Below, piece after piece: positions 23,610 through 33,015 of a DNA stretch of 64,000 nt (within the stretch, counting starts at the first letter, position 1; each line of letters opens with the position of its first letter). The DNA is from Fulvimarina sp. (GTDB lineage Bacteria; Pseudomonadota; Alphaproteobacteria; Rhizobiales; Rhizobiaceae): NCBI GenBank assembly GCA_002700095.1, contig PACL01000056.1, positions 1 through 64,000 of the forward strand. Reading direction: 5' to 3'. The translations under genes were made by a program, and so were the position numbers. Under the pieces are notes generated by a model. It made no database searches, was not told the origin of the DNA, and saw only the letters and a program-made list of their open reading frames with translations.

Positions 23610-24941
23610 ATGTTCCGGAGACACATGCATCTCGCGGCAGCTGCCGTCGCCTTGGCGGCAGTATCGGCCACCGCAATACCCGCATCTGCGCAGGAAACGC
23701 AGTATTTCCCCGTGGCCAGCAGCCGGGTCGGCCCGTATTCCGCCATGGGCACCGGCTATTACGGTGCGCAGATCGACTACATGAACTACGTCAACATGAA
23801 CGGCGGCGTGAACGGCGTCATGCTGACCTGGCAGGAGTGCGAGACCGAGTACAACGCGGTCAAGACCGTCGAGTGCTACCAGCGCCTCCTGGAAAAGGAC
23901 GGCCAGCGGATCGTCGTGTTCGACACGCTCGGAACGCCCGGCGCCTATGCCGTGATCAACCGGATGGCCGAGGACAACGTCGTTCTCGCCCAATATGGCT
24001 ACGGCAGGACCGACGCGGCGGATGGGCGGGTCTGGCCGTGGGTCTTCAATGCCGCCAGTCACTACTGGTCGCAGATCGCCGTCAAGATGAAGTTCATGGC
24101 CGAGCAGGAAGGCGGCGTCGAGAACATGAGGGGCAAGAAGATCGTGCACCTTCACATCGACTCGGCCTATGGGCGCGAACCGCTGCCCGCCATGCGCAAG
24201 ATCGCCGAGGACTGGGGCGTCACCCTGGTCGAGATCTCGGTGCCGCCGCCGGGCCTCGAACAGCAGTCGCAATGGCTGCAGATCCGCCGCGAACGGCCCG
24301 ACTGGGTGACGTTCTGGGGTGCCGGCTCGGGCATGAATTCGACCGCGATGACCAATGCGGCGCGCGTCGGCTTCCCCCGCAACCGCATGATGTACGTGAC
24401 CTTCGGCGCGGCCGAGGAAGACATGTTCCCCGCCGGCGACGCAGCGCTCGGCACCTACGCCATGGCCAATGCCCTCCCCGGCCAGGACTATCCGCTGGTC
24501 AAGGCGATCAAGGAACAGGTGTACGGCGCCGGCAAGGGCAATTTGTCGGACCAGAGCCGCATCGGGTCGGTCTACTGGAACCGCGGCCTCGGCGCGGCGG
24601 TGATGTGGGTCGAGGCGCTGAAGAACGCCCAGGAGATGCACGGCAAGGTCGGCAAGGCCGTGACCGGACCGGAATTTCGAGACGGCTACGAGGCGCTGAA
24701 CATGACCGAGGAGCGCCTCGAGGAAATCGGCATCAAGGGGATGATCGCGCCCTTCGCCATCTCGTGTGAAAACCACGAAGGCGCCGGCAAGTTCGCCGTG
24801 ATGCAGTGGAATGGCGAGAAGTTCGAGCAGATCACCGGTTGGGAGGCTCCTCTCGACCCCGGCTACATCCGCCAGCTGGTGGAAGAGTCCGCCGCCAAGT
24901 TCGCCAGCGAGAACAACATCACCCCCAAGAGCTGCTCCTGA
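23610..24941 (+). CDS. Branched-chain-type ABC transporter substrate-binding protein
   Basis: Periplasmic binding protein of 443 residues (LivJ/UrtA fold), with a Sec signal peptide ending IPASAQE near residue 25. It opens with a receptor-type strand (SRVGPYSAMGTGYYGAQID) and contains the family features MTWQECETEYNAVKTVE and HIDSAYGREPLPAM. GGGAGGAA lies 6 nt before the ATG. It is longer than LivJ, like members specific for aromatic or other larger solutes. Followed by two ATPase and two permease genes, forming a complete importer under the upstream two-component system. The ligand is unknown. Confidence 0.9.
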   Translation: MFRRHMHLAAAAVALAAVSATAIPASAQETQYFPVASSRVGPYSAMGTGYYGAQIDYMNYVNMNGGVNGVMLTWQECETEYNAVKTVECYQRLLEKDGQRIVVFDTLGTPGAYAVINRMAEDNVVLAQYGYGRTDAADGRVWPWVFNAASHYWSQIAVKMKFMAEQEGGVENMRGKKIVHLHIDSAYGREPLPAMRKIAEDWGVTLVEISVPPPGLEQQSQWLQIRRERPDWVTFWGAGSGMNSTAMTNAARVGFPRNRMMYVTFGAAEEDMFPAGDAALGTYAMANALPGQDYPLVKAIKEQVYGAGKGNLSDQSRIGSVYWNRGLGAAVMWVEALKNAQEMHGKVGKAVTGPEFRDGYEALNMTEERLEEIGIKGMIAPFAISCENHEGAGKFAVMQWNGEKFEQITGWEAPLDPGYIRQLVEESAAKFASENNITPKSCS

Positions 24942-25082
24942 CACGTCCTTTCGGGGATGAACCAGGCAACGCGGCGCCGAGGGCCCATGCGAGCGGGCCT
25001 TCGGCACCGCTTGACCGAAGCCGGCCGCCTGGCACCCCCCGCGCAAAAGGGGGCGCCGGACAACGCAGATGGCAGGAAAGCG

Positions 25083-25907
25083 ATGACCGCGAGCACGGAC
25101 AACATCCTGGAGATCGACGCGATCGAGGTCGTCTATGACGGCGTCATCGCCGCCGTACACGACGTGTCGCTGACGGTGCCGCGGGGCAAGATCGTGGCGC
25201 TTCTCGGCGGCAACGGCGCCGGCAAGAGCACCACCCTGAAGGCGATCTCGACGATGCTGGCCGCCGAACGCGGGATGGTCACCAAGGGTACGATCACCTA
25301 CGACGGCAAGCCGGTCAAGGATCAGGGTCCGGCCGACATGGTCCGCCTCGGCATGGTTCAGGTGCTCGAAGGGCGGCGATGCTTCGCGCATCTGACCGTC
25401 GAGGAAAACATCATTGCGGGGGCGTACTCACGCAAGCTCTCCAAGGCCGAGATCCGCAACGAACTCGAGAAGATCTACACCTATTTCAAGCGCCTGAGAG
25501 AGCGCCGCAAGAGCCAGGCCGGCTTCACGTCGGGGGGCGAGCAGCAGATGGTCGCCGTCGCCCGCGCGATGATGGCCAAGCCCAAGATGCTGCTCCTCGA
25601 CGAGCCGTCGATGGGCCTTGCACCGCAGCTGGTCGCCGAGATCTTCAACATCGTCAACACGCTCAACCAGAAGGAGGGCGTGAGCATCCTGCTCGCCGAG
25701 CAGAACACCAACGTCGCGCTGCGCAACGCCGATTACGGATACATCATCGAGACCGGGCACGTGATGCTGCACGGGACGGCCCAGAGCCTCCTCAACGACG
25801 AGAAGGTCAAGGATCTCTATCTCGGCGTCTCCAAGGAAGGCCGGAAGAATTTTCGCGACGTCCTGAGAAGAGAAAGCGCCGTCCACCCCGATTTTCATCA
25901 AGCCTAG
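25083..25907 (+). CDS. ABC transporter ATP-binding protein (LivF-type)
   Basis: ATPase of 274 residues for the branched-chain-type importer. Walker A GGNGAGKST, signature TSGGEQQMVAVARAMM (Thr in place of the usual Leu), Walker B KMLLLDEPSMGLAP, and the LivF-like Q-loop region MVQVLEGRRCFAHLTVEEN. It is about 35 residues longer than typical LivF, with a basic tail (GRKNFRDVLRRES). The ATG at 25083 begins just before the nucleotide-binding fold. 141 nt separate it from the binding-protein gene. Confidence 0.92.
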   Translation: MTASTDNILEIDAIEVVYDGVIAAVHDVSLTVPRGKIVALLGGNGAGKSTTLKAISTMLAAERGMVTKGTITYDGKPVKDQGPADMVRLGMVQVLEGRRCFAHLTVEENIIAGAYSRKLSKAEIRNELEKIYTYFKRLRERRKSQAGFTSGGEQQMVAVARAMMAKPKMLLLDEPSMGLAPQLVAEIFNIVNTLNQKEGVSILLAEQNTNVALRNADYGYIIETGHVMLHGTAQSLLNDEKVKDLYLGVSKEGRKNFRDVLRRESAVHPDFHQA

Positions 25908-25941
25908 ACCGTCGCGCAATCAGGAAAAGAGACCGAAGGAC

Positions 25942-26739
25942 ATGGTTGAGGCCAGACGCTTTCCGATTGGCGAGCCCATCCTGGAAGTGAAGAACATCTC
26001 GCTGCGCTTTGGCGGCGTGCGGGCGATCACCGATACGTCCTTCAACGTCTTCCGGCACGAGATCCGGGCGATCATCGGCCCCAACGGCGCCGGCAAGAGC
26101 TCGCTGCTCAACTGCATCAACGGGATTTACAAGCCGCAGGAAGGCACGATCGCCCTGAACGGCGAGGTGCTCGACAAGATCAGCCCGAACATCGTCGCGC
26201 GGAAAGGCCTCTCCCGCACGTTCCAGAACCTCGCCTTGTTCAAGCGCATGTCGGTCCTCGACAACATCCTCGTCGGTCGCAAGCTGCACATGTCGGCCAA
26301 TTTCCTCGAGGTCGCCTTCCGGCTGCCCAAGGCCGTGCACGAGGAGCGGGAAAACCGCGCCAAGTGCGAGGAGATCGTCGAGTTTCTCGAGATCAGCCAC
26401 ATCCGCGACACACCGGTCGGGCGGCTTCCCTACGGCCTGCAGAAGAAGGTCGAACTCGGCCGGGCGCTCGCCACCGAGGCCGACATCCTCCTTCTTGACG
26501 AGCCCATGGCGGGCATGAATGTCGAGGAGAAGCGCGACATGTGCCGGTTCATCCTCAAGGTCAACGACGCGTTCGGCACGACCATGGTGCTGATCGAGCA
26601 CGACATGGGGGTCGTCATGGACATTTCCGACAATGTCGTCGTGCTCGACTACGGCAAGGTCATCGGCGACGGACCGCCCGACGAGGTCCGGGCCGACCAG
26701 GCCGTGATCGACGCCTATCTCGGGGTGGCCCATGACTGA
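25942..26739 (+). CDS. ABC transporter ATP-binding protein (LivG-type)
   Basis: Second ATPase of the importer, 265 residues. Walker A GPNGAGKSS, LivG-like GLSRTFQNLALFKRMSVLDN, signature LPYGLQKKVELGRALA in the LSYG-type form found in LivG proteins, and Walker B ILLLDEPMAGMN. It is preceded by 34 nt and overlaps the first permease gene by 8 nt (26732-26739), so translation is coupled. Confidence 0.93.
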   Translation: MVEARRFPIGEPILEVKNISLRFGGVRAITDTSFNVFRHEIRAIIGPNGAGKSSLLNCINGIYKPQEGTIALNGEVLDKISPNIVARKGLSRTFQNLALFKRMSVLDNILVGRKLHMSANFLEVAFRLPKAVHEERENRAKCEEIVEFLEISHIRDTPVGRLPYGLQKKVELGRALATEADILLLDEPMAGMNVEEKRDMCRFILKVNDAFGTTMVLIEHDMGVVMDISDNVVVLDYGKVIGDGPPDEVRADQAVIDAYLGVAHD

Positions 26740-27634
26740 TTTCCTCTTCTTCATCGAAGTCGTGGTCGCCGGCCTGCTCGCGGGCACGATGTACTCGCTC
26801 GTCGCCCTCGGCTTCGTCCTGATCTACAAGGCCTCGTCGACGTTCAACTTCGCCCAGGGGGCGATGGTGTTCTTCGCCGTCCTTGCCTTTGTCGGCTTCA
26901 TGGAGCTGGGACTGCCATTCGTCGTGGCCTTCTTCGTCACCATCGTCCTGATGGGGCTGGTCGGGTTCTTCACCGAGCGGCTGGTCCTCAAACCGCTGAT
27001 GAACCAGAGCGAAGACACGCTGCTGATGGCGACCATCGGCCTCGGCTTCGTGCTGGAGGGCCTGGCACAGGCGGCCTGGGGGGTGGAAGTCCGGCGGCTC
27101 GACCTCGGCATCGGGGATTTCCCGATCCCTTGGATCATCGACAGCACCGGCCTTTTCATCAGCGCCCTCGATCTCACCGCCGGTCTCGTCGCCGCCGTTC
27201 TCATCATCGGTCTTGCACTGCTTTTCAAATATACCAAGATGGGGCTCGGCCTTCGCGCCGTCGCCGACGATCCGGGCGCGGCCAGCTCGATCGGCATTCC
27301 GCTCGGCAACATCATGCTGCTGGTCTGGACGGCGGCCGGGATCGTCGCGCTCGTCGCCGGCATGATGTGGGGCGCGCGCGCCGGCGTGCAGTTCGCGCTG
27401 GTCGACCTCGCCCTCAAGGCGCTTCCGGTGCTGATCATCGGCGGCTTCTCGTCGATCCCGGGCGCCATCGTCGGCGGCCTGATCATCGGGGCCTCCGAAA
27501 AGGTCCTGGAAGTCTATGTCGGGCCCTATTTCGGCGGCGCGATCGAGGGCTGGGCGCCTTACGTTCTGGCCATCTTCTTCCTGTTGTGGCGACCCGAAGG
27601 CCTGTTCGGCGAGAAGATCATCAGGCGCGTATAG
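26732..27634 (+). CDS. ABC transporter permease (LivH-type)
   Basis: Inner-membrane permease of 300 residues with about eight helices. The LivH signature appears as LVALGFVLIYKASSTFNFAQGAM near residue 25-45 and GLGLRAVADDPGAASSIGI in the cytoplasmic EAA-like loop. It pairs with the next gene to form the translocation pore. Confidence 0.92.
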   Translation: MTDFLFFIEVVVAGLLAGTMYSLVALGFVLIYKASSTFNFAQGAMVFFAVLAFVGFMELGLPFVVAFFVTIVLMGLVGFFTERLVLKPLMNQSEDTLLMATIGLGFVLEGLAQAAWGVEVRRLDLGIGDFPIPWIIDSTGLFISALDLTAGLVAAVLIIGLALLFKYTKMGLGLRAVADDPGAASSIGIPLGNIMLLVWTAAGIVALVAGMMWGARAGVQFALVDLALKALPVLIIGGFSSIPGAIVGGLIIGASEKVLEVYVGPYFGGAIEGWAPYVLAIFFLLWRPEGLFGEKIIRRV

Positions 27635-27645
27635 GATAGCGGCAC

Positions 27646-28710
27646 ATGAACTCGAACTTCCTCTTCATGGGTTACACGCGCAGCGACGTGATCAATCTCG
27701 TCGTCGTCCTGGCGGTGGCCCTGATCCTCATCCCGCTGACCATCGAGTCGGATTACTGGTACGCGTCGATCCTGATCCCCTGGCTCTGCCTCGCGCTCGC
27801 GGCGGTCGGGCAGCAGATCGTCATGGGCTATGCCGGCCAGCTGGCGCTCGGGGCTGCGGGCTTCATGGCGGCGGGCGCGTTTGCCTGCTTCAACCTGATC
27901 CTGCGCGTGCCCTACATGCCGTTTCCGGTGGCGCTGATGCTCTCGGGCCTGATCGCGGCGGCCTTCGGGGTCCTGTTCGGGCTGCCCAGCCTGCGGGTCC
28001 GAGGCATCTACCTCATGGTGGCGACGCTCGCCTCGCAGTTCTTCATCGTCTGGATGATCGACAAGTTCGGCTGGTTCAAGAACTACGACACCTCCGGCAT
28101 CATCACGGCGCAGGACATCGTGATCTTCGGCAAGCCCTTCACGACGCCGCTCGAGATGTATCTGGTCGTCGTCGTGGTTGTCGCGGTGCTGACGATCCTC
28201 GCCATCAACATGACGAGGGGCAGTACGGGGCGAAGCTGGATGGCCGTGCGCGACATGGACATCGCGGCGGAATCCATGGGCATCTCGCTCTTGCGCACCA
28301 AGCTCCAGGCCTTCGCCATCTCCGCCTTCTTCTGCGGCGTCGCCGGGGCGCTGTTCGCCTTCACCTATCTGAAGTCGCTCGAGCCGGTCGCCTTCGACAT
28401 CAAGCTCTCGTTCAAGATCCTGTTCATGGTCATTCTCGGCGGCCTCGGCACGATCAGCGGCGCTTTCATCGGCGCCGCCTTCATCCTTCTGTTCCCGGTC
28501 GTCCTGAACAGCCTCGGCAACAACGTCTTCCACGGCGCGATCGACGCCACCATCATTTCGGCCGCGGAACAGGTCGTGTTCGGCGCGCTGATCATCGTCT
28601 TCATGATCTACGAGCCGCTCGGCATGACCAAGCTGTGGGAGAACGTGAAGCAGCGCTTCCGCTTCAAGCGTGAGCCGAAGGCGACGCTTCCAAAGCCGCA
28701 GGTCACCTGA
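27646..28710 (+). CDS. ABC transporter permease (LivM-type)
   Basis: Second permease, 354 residues, with the LivM features QQIVMGYAGQLALGAAGFMA and AVRDMDIAAESMGISLLRTK. It starts 11 nt after the LivH-type gene. The C-terminus is basic (KQRFRFKREPKA). Last gene of the importer operon; a strong hairpin follows before the convergent DJ-1/PfpI gene. Confidence 0.92.
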   Translation: MNSNFLFMGYTRSDVINLVVVLAVALILIPLTIESDYWYASILIPWLCLALAAVGQQIVMGYAGQLALGAAGFMAAGAFACFNLILRVPYMPFPVALMLSGLIAAAFGVLFGLPSLRVRGIYLMVATLASQFFIVWMIDKFGWFKNYDTSGIITAQDIVIFGKPFTTPLEMYLVVVVVVAVLTILAINMTRGSTGRSWMAVRDMDIAAESMGISLLRTKLQAFAISAFFCGVAGALFAFTYLKSLEPVAFDIKLSFKILFMVILGGLGTISGAFIGAAFILLFPVVLNSLGNNVFHGAIDATIISAAEQVVFGALIIVFMIYEPLGMTKLWENVKQRFRFKREPKATLPKPQVT

Positions 28711-28732
28711 GGGCCGGAAGAGACTGGGGTCC

Positions 28733-28766
28733 GAGGCGCAAGATGCCGAAACGGCACTTGCGCCTC
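28733..28766. terminator. Bidirectional hairpin between convergent operons
   Basis: GAGGCGCAAG (28733-28742) pairs with CTTGCGCCTC (28757-28766), and after one bulged A, TGCCG pairs with CGGCA around an AAA loop, giving a 15-bp stem. It sits between the LivM-type gene (ends 28710) and the oppositely oriented DJ-1/PfpI gene (ends 28780). No clear T-tract follows, so it may be Rho-assisted or an mRNA 3'-end stabiliser. Confidence 0.65.
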
Positions 28767-28779
28767 GCCGCGATGTCGC

Positions 28780-29367
28780 TCAGCCGTGGACGATCTTCGT
28801 GCCGAGAACGTTCAGGCATTCGCGCATGAAGGCGGCAAGCGCGGTCCAGCCCTTGGCCGAGACCATGTTGCCGTCGACATAGGCTTCGGTCGGGCTGAGG
28901 TCGACATAGATGCCGCCGACCGCCGTGACCTCGGGTTCGCAGGCGCCGAGGCCGGCGACCTTTCGGCCCTTGAGGACGCCCGGCACCGCCATCAGGATCT
29001 GCACCCCGTGGCAGATCGTGAAGATCGGCTTGCCGGTCTCGTGAAAGTGGCGGACGATGTTCTGCACGCGCTTGTCGGTCCGGATATATTCCGGACCACG
29101 GCCGCCCGCGGCGTAGACCGCATCGTATTCGTCGACATTCACTTCGGCGAAGGTCTTGTTGATGTCGGCGTAATGGCCGAGCTTCTCGGTATAGGTCTGG
29201 TCGCCCTCGAAGTCGTGCAGCGACGTCTTGATGCGATCGCCAGCCTTCTTGTCGGGACAGACGACGTGGACCGTGTGACCGACGGCCTCCATCCCCTGCT
29301 GGAAGACGAAGATCTCGTATTCCTCGGTGAATTCACCGGTCAGCATCAGAATTTTTTTGCCACTCAT
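28780..29367 (-). CDS. DJ-1/PfpI family protein
   Basis: Class-I glutamine-amidotransferase-like protein of 195 residues. The reactive cysteine sits in the nucleophile elbow FTICHGVQIL, and AAGGRGPEYIRTDK matches the oxyanion region of PfpI-type proteins. Members include proteases, glyoxalases and deglycases, and the exact activity cannot be assigned. AGGAGG precedes the chosen ATG (MSGKKILML); an open frame extends 24 codons upstream without homology. It is the last gene of the minus-strand sugar-type ABC operon, 75 nt after the binding-protein gene, so it may handle a reactive carbonyl made in that pathway. Confidence 0.85.
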   Translation of the reverse strand: MSGKKILMLTGEFTEEYEIFVFQQGMEAVGHTVHVVCPDKKAGDRIKTSLHDFEGDQTYTEKLGHYADINKTFAEVNVDEYDAVYAAGGRGPEYIRTDKRVQNIVRHFHETGKPIFTICHGVQILMAVPGVLKGRKVAGLGACEPEVTAVGGIYVDLSPTEAYVDGNMVSAKGWTALAAFMRECLNVLGTKIVHG

Positions 29368-29442
29368 CGAAGAGTTCCTCCTGGCGGTTGTCGACAGAAT
29401 GGCGGCTGGCTCGCGCCGGCCGCCATGAAGCTTGAGCAATTA

Positions 29443-30417
29443 TCAGAACGGCGAGTCCGGGAAGTAGAACTGGTCGGCGTTCTCGGGGGTGATCAGCGGC
29501 GCATCTAGCTTGAACGAGCCGCGCATCGGCGCCTGGCCGGCGAACTGGCCGGCGGTCATGTAGATGGCCGACTTGATCATCGACGGCGGATAGGGCGTCG
29601 AGATCGGCGTCCGCGCGTCGCCTTCCTTCACCATCTCGATCACCTGCTTCATGCCGTTGCCGCCCAGCGCGAAGCGGATGTCCTCGCGTCCGGCCTGGTC
29701 GACGGCCTCGATGACGCCGAGCAGCATGTCGTCGTCATTGGCCCAGACCGCATCGATCTTGGGATATTTGGCGAGATAGTCCTGCATCAGGGTGAAGGCC
29801 TCGTCCTGGTTCCAGTTGGCGTACTGGATGTCGAGGATCTTGATGTCGGTCTCGGCGATGACGTCGGAAAAGCCCTTGATGCGCTCGTCGTCGATGACGG
29901 TCGGAATGCCGCGCAGGACGACGATCTCGCCCTTGCCGCCGAGCTGATCGCTGAGCCAGCGGGCGGTGTTGGCGCCGACGGCGATGTTGTCACCGGCGAC
30001 GTAGAGGTCCTGGATGGCCGGATCGGTCAGGCCTCGATCGACGACGGTGATGAAGGTCCCCTTCGACTTGACCTGCTCGACGGGGCCGGTCAGCTCCTCC
30101 GAGGTGAAGGGCAGGATGACGAGGGCGGCGAGCTTCTGCGTCGCCGACAGATCTTCGAGCGAGGAGACCTGGGCCGTGGCCGAGGAAGCGGTCGAGACGA
30201 TGACGTCGATATTCGGGAACGCCGCCTCGATCTCCTTCTCCGCCTGTTCGGCATGATAGACGACGCCGCCGGTCCAACCATGGGTCGCGGCCGGGATCGA
30301 CACGGCGATCTTCACGTCGCGCTCCTGGGCGAGGGCCTCGCCGAGGCCGAGCGGCAAGGCGCAGGCGAGCGCCACCGCCGACAGGACCATCCGGCTCGTC
30401 TCGTTCATCATTCTCAT
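29443..30417 (-). CDS. Sugar-type ABC transporter substrate-binding protein (RbsB-like)
   Basis: Periplasmic binding protein of 324 residues in the ribose/LacI-like fold. The signal peptide ends near residue 31 (GEALAQE). The ligand-fold strands DVKIAVSIPAATHGWTGGVV and IDAVWANDDDMLLGVIEA are typical of RbsB/XylF-type proteins. AGGAGG lies 6 nt before the ATG. It works with the permease and double ATPase encoded upstream. The ligand is not inferable; relatives bind pentoses, polyols and autoinducer-2. Confidence 0.9.
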   Translation of the reverse strand: MRMMNETSRMVLSAVALACALPLGLGEALAQERDVKIAVSIPAATHGWTGGVVYHAEQAEKEIEAAFPNIDVIVSTASSATAQVSSLEDLSATQKLAALVILPFTSEELTGPVEQVKSKGTFITVVDRGLTDPAIQDLYVAGDNIAVGANTARWLSDQLGGKGEIVVLRGIPTVIDDERIKGFSDVIAETDIKILDIQYANWNQDEAFTLMQDYLAKYPKIDAVWANDDDMLLGVIEAVDQAGREDIRFALGGNGMKQVIEMVKEGDARTPISTPYPPSMIKSAIYMTAGQFAGQAPMRGSFKLDAPLITPENADQFYFPDSPF

Positions 30418-30454
30418 GGGTTTCCTCCTCTGTTTGTCTTGATTGTCCGAACTG

Positions 30455-31450
30455 TCAGCGGCTGCTGGTGAAGCGGTGCGCCAGCATGGCGATGATGATG
30501 ATCGCCCCCTGCACCGCAGCCACGAGGTATTCCGAGACCAGGTCCGACAGGACCATCACATTGGCGATGATCTCGAGGATCAGCGCTCCCGCCACGGAGC
30601 CCCAGACCCGGCCCTTGCCTCCCCGCAAGAGCGTTCCGCCGATCACCACGGCGGTGATGACCTGCAATTCCCAGAGCTGGCCCGTCGTCGGCGTCGCGGC
30701 GCCGAGGCGCGGCACGTAGCAGATCGCGGCCACCGCCACGCAGAAGCCCTGAATGACATAGGCGCTGGTGCGCATGCCCCCGACATTGACGCCGGAGAAC
30801 CGGGCGACGTCGGCGTTCGAGCCCGCCGATGTCAGACGGCGCCCGTATTTCGTGCGGTAGAGCAGGAAGGCACCGAGAAGCACGACGGCCAGCGTGATCA
30901 GGATCGGATAGGGAATGCCGAGGAAATCGCCGAAATAGACCGGCCGGTAGGCCTCCCTCAGGCTCCTGTCGATCGGCAGCGAGCCGCCGTCCGTCATGAA
31001 GGTGATGAAGGCCCGGAAAATCCCCATGGTGCCCAGCGTCACGATGAACGGCTCGATCCGCCCGACCGTCACGATCACCCCGTTGAACAGCCCGCAGAGC
31101 ATGCCGACGATCAGCGCTGTCCCGGCTCCCGCGAGGATCGCCCAGTCGCCGAGCGCCGGGGCGAGCGCATTCATCGTCATGATCATGATGCCGGTGACGA
31201 AGGCCATCATCGAACCGACGGAAAGATCAAGGCCGCCAGAGGCGATGACGAAGGTGGCGCCGACGGCGATGATCGCGATGAAGGCGCTTCTCGTGGCGAC
31301 GTTCAGGAGGTTCGCCGATGAGACGAAGTTCTGGTTGATCAGCGCGCCGAGGACGATGATCACCGCCAGGGCGATGAAGGGCGCGAGGTCCCCCAGGCGG
31401 ATGCGGCGGCCTTCCTTCACGGCCGCGACGGTGGTTGTCGTTGCGGTCAT
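30455..31450 (-). CDS. Sugar-type ABC transporter permease (RbsC-like)
   Basis: Integral membrane permease of 331 residues with about ten hydrophobic segments. RbsC hallmarks include ASGGLDLSVGSMMAFV and TKYGRRLTSAGSNADVARFSGV. It overlaps the ATPase gene by ATGA (31447-31450). Confidence 0.92.
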   Translation of the reverse strand: MTATTTTVAAVKEGRRIRLGDLAPFIALAVIIVLGALINQNFVSSANLLNVATRSAFIAIIAVGATFVIASGGLDLSVGSMMAFVTGIMIMTMNALAPALGDWAILAGAGTALIVGMLCGLFNGVIVTVGRIEPFIVTLGTMGIFRAFITFMTDGGSLPIDRSLREAYRPVYFGDFLGIPYPILITLAVVLLGAFLLYRTKYGRRLTSAGSNADVARFSGVNVGGMRTSAYVIQGFCVAVAAICYVPRLGAATPTTGQLWELQVITAVVIGGTLLRGGKGRVWGSVAGALILEIIANVMVLSDLVSEYLVAAVQGAIIIIAMLAHRFTSSR

Positions 31451-33015
31451 CCTGGTGCCCTGCCCTCGCTCTCATGCCTGCCGCTGGTCGCCGCATAGAC
31501 GACGTTCTGTTCGGTGATGGCCTCGCCCGTCAGCTCGGCGACGATCTTCCCTGCCCGCATCACCAGCACCCGGTCGGCGATGCCGACGAGTTCCTGCATT
31601 TCGGAGGAGATGACGATGCAGGCCATGCCAGCCCGCACCATCCTGTCGATGAAGCCGTAGATCTGGCTCTTGTTGCCGATGTCGATGCCACGCGTCGGCT
31701 CGTCGATGATGACAATGGATGGCTTTGCCATCATGACCTTCGCCAGAAGCAGCTTCTGCTGGTTGCCGCCGGACAGCTTGCCGGCCTCCAGCGTCAGCGA
31801 CCTGACGCGGATGTCGTACTCCCGCACCGCCTTTTCGAGCACGGCCACTTCGGGGCGGCGGTGCAGCAGGACACCCGGATTGACCGCGTCGAGCGCCTGC
31901 AGCGTCAGGTTCGGCGCCAGTTCCTCGTCGAGCAAGAGGCCCTTGCCCTTGCGGTCCTCGGTCAGATAGACGAGCCCCGCCTTCATCATCGCGGTGACGT
32001 TGCGATGGGCGATCTCCCGGCCATCCACGACGACCTTCGTCGCATGGGACGGGCGCAGGCCCATCAGGCCTTCCATCAGTTCTGTCCGGCCGGACCCGAT
32101 CATTCCGCCGATGCCCAGAACCTCGCCGGGCTGCAGCGTGAAGGAGGCCTTCGCCGCGCCGTGATCGACCGCAAGATCGATGACCTCGAGGATCGGCGCG
32201 GCCGCGACGGCATCGCGCTTGCGCGGATAGAGCATCGAGAGTTCGCGCCCGACCATCAGCTCGGCCATCTCGCGCTGGCCGAGGTCGGATGCCGGCCAGG
32301 TGCCGATCATCCGCCCGTCGCGCAGGACCGTGATCCGGTCGGCCAGCGCCTGGACCTCGTCCAGACGGTGGGAGATGTAGAGGACGCCGACTCCATGCGC
32401 GCGCAGGCTCCGGACGATGTCGAGGAGGGCCGCGACCTCGTCATTGGCAAGGACGGCGGTCGGCTCGTCGAGGATGACGACCTTGCGCTCCTCCAACAGC
32501 GCCCGGGCGATCTGCACCAGCTGGCGCTGCGCCAAGGGGAGATCCCCGACGCGGTCGCGGGGATGGGCGGCGGAGCCGACACGCGCCAGGACGGCGGCGG
32601 TGCGGCGGTCCATCGCCCGGTCGTCGGCGAGCCAGCCGCGGCCGAGTTCGCGGCCGAGAAAGACGTTTTCGGCGACCGTCAGATCGGCGGCCAGCAGGAT
32701 CTCCTGGTGGACGAGAACGATGCCCGCCGCCTCGGCCTCGGCCGCATCGTCGAAGTCGACCGGCATGCCGTCGACCATGAGATGGCCCGCCGTTGGACGC
32801 GCATGGCCCGACAGAAGCTTCATCAGGGTGGACTTGCCGGCGCCGTTCTCGCCGATCACCGCATGGACCTCGCCCGGCAGGATGTCGATCGTCACGTCGG
32901 ACAGAACGGTGATCGACCCATAGGTCTTGCCGAGGCCTTCGGCCTGCATCACGGCCGGACGGGGGGCGACCGACATCGGGGTGGGGAGCGGGGCAGGGAT
33001 CGGAGCGGCGATCAT
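31447..33015 (-). CDS. Sugar-type ABC transporter ATP-binding protein (RbsA-like, two domains)
   Basis: Double ATPase of 522 residues. The first domain has Walker A GENGAGKST, a signature-equivalent LPLAQRQLVQIARAL and Walker B VVILDEPTAVL. The second has a degenerate Walker A (IGGMIGSGRTELMEGL), SGGNQQKLLLAKVM and IVIIDEPTRGID, the usual asymmetric arrangement of RbsA proteins. Start and stop overlaps on both sides couple it to the GntR regulator (33012-33015) and to the permease. Confidence 0.93.
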   Translation of the reverse strand: MIAAPIPAPLPTPMSVAPRPAVMQAEGLGKTYGSITVLSDVTIDILPGEVHAVIGENGAGKSTLMKLLSGHARPTAGHLMVDGMPVDFDDAAEAEAAGIVLVHQEILLAADLTVAENVFLGRELGRGWLADDRAMDRRTAAVLARVGSAAHPRDRVGDLPLAQRQLVQIARALLEERKVVILDEPTAVLANDEVAALLDIVRSLRAHGVGVLYISHRLDEVQALADRITVLRDGRMIGTWPASDLGQREMAELMVGRELSMLYPRKRDAVAAAPILEVIDLAVDHGAAKASFTLQPGEVLGIGGMIGSGRTELMEGLMGLRPSHATKVVVDGREIAHRNVTAMMKAGLVYLTEDRKGKGLLLDEELAPNLTLQALDAVNPGVLLHRRPEVAVLEKAVREYDIRVRSLTLEAGKLSGGNQQKLLLAKVMMAKPSIVIIDEPTRGIDIGNKSQIYGFIDRMVRAGMACIVISSEMQELVGIADRVLVMRAGKIVAELTGEAITEQNVVYAATSGRHESEGRAPG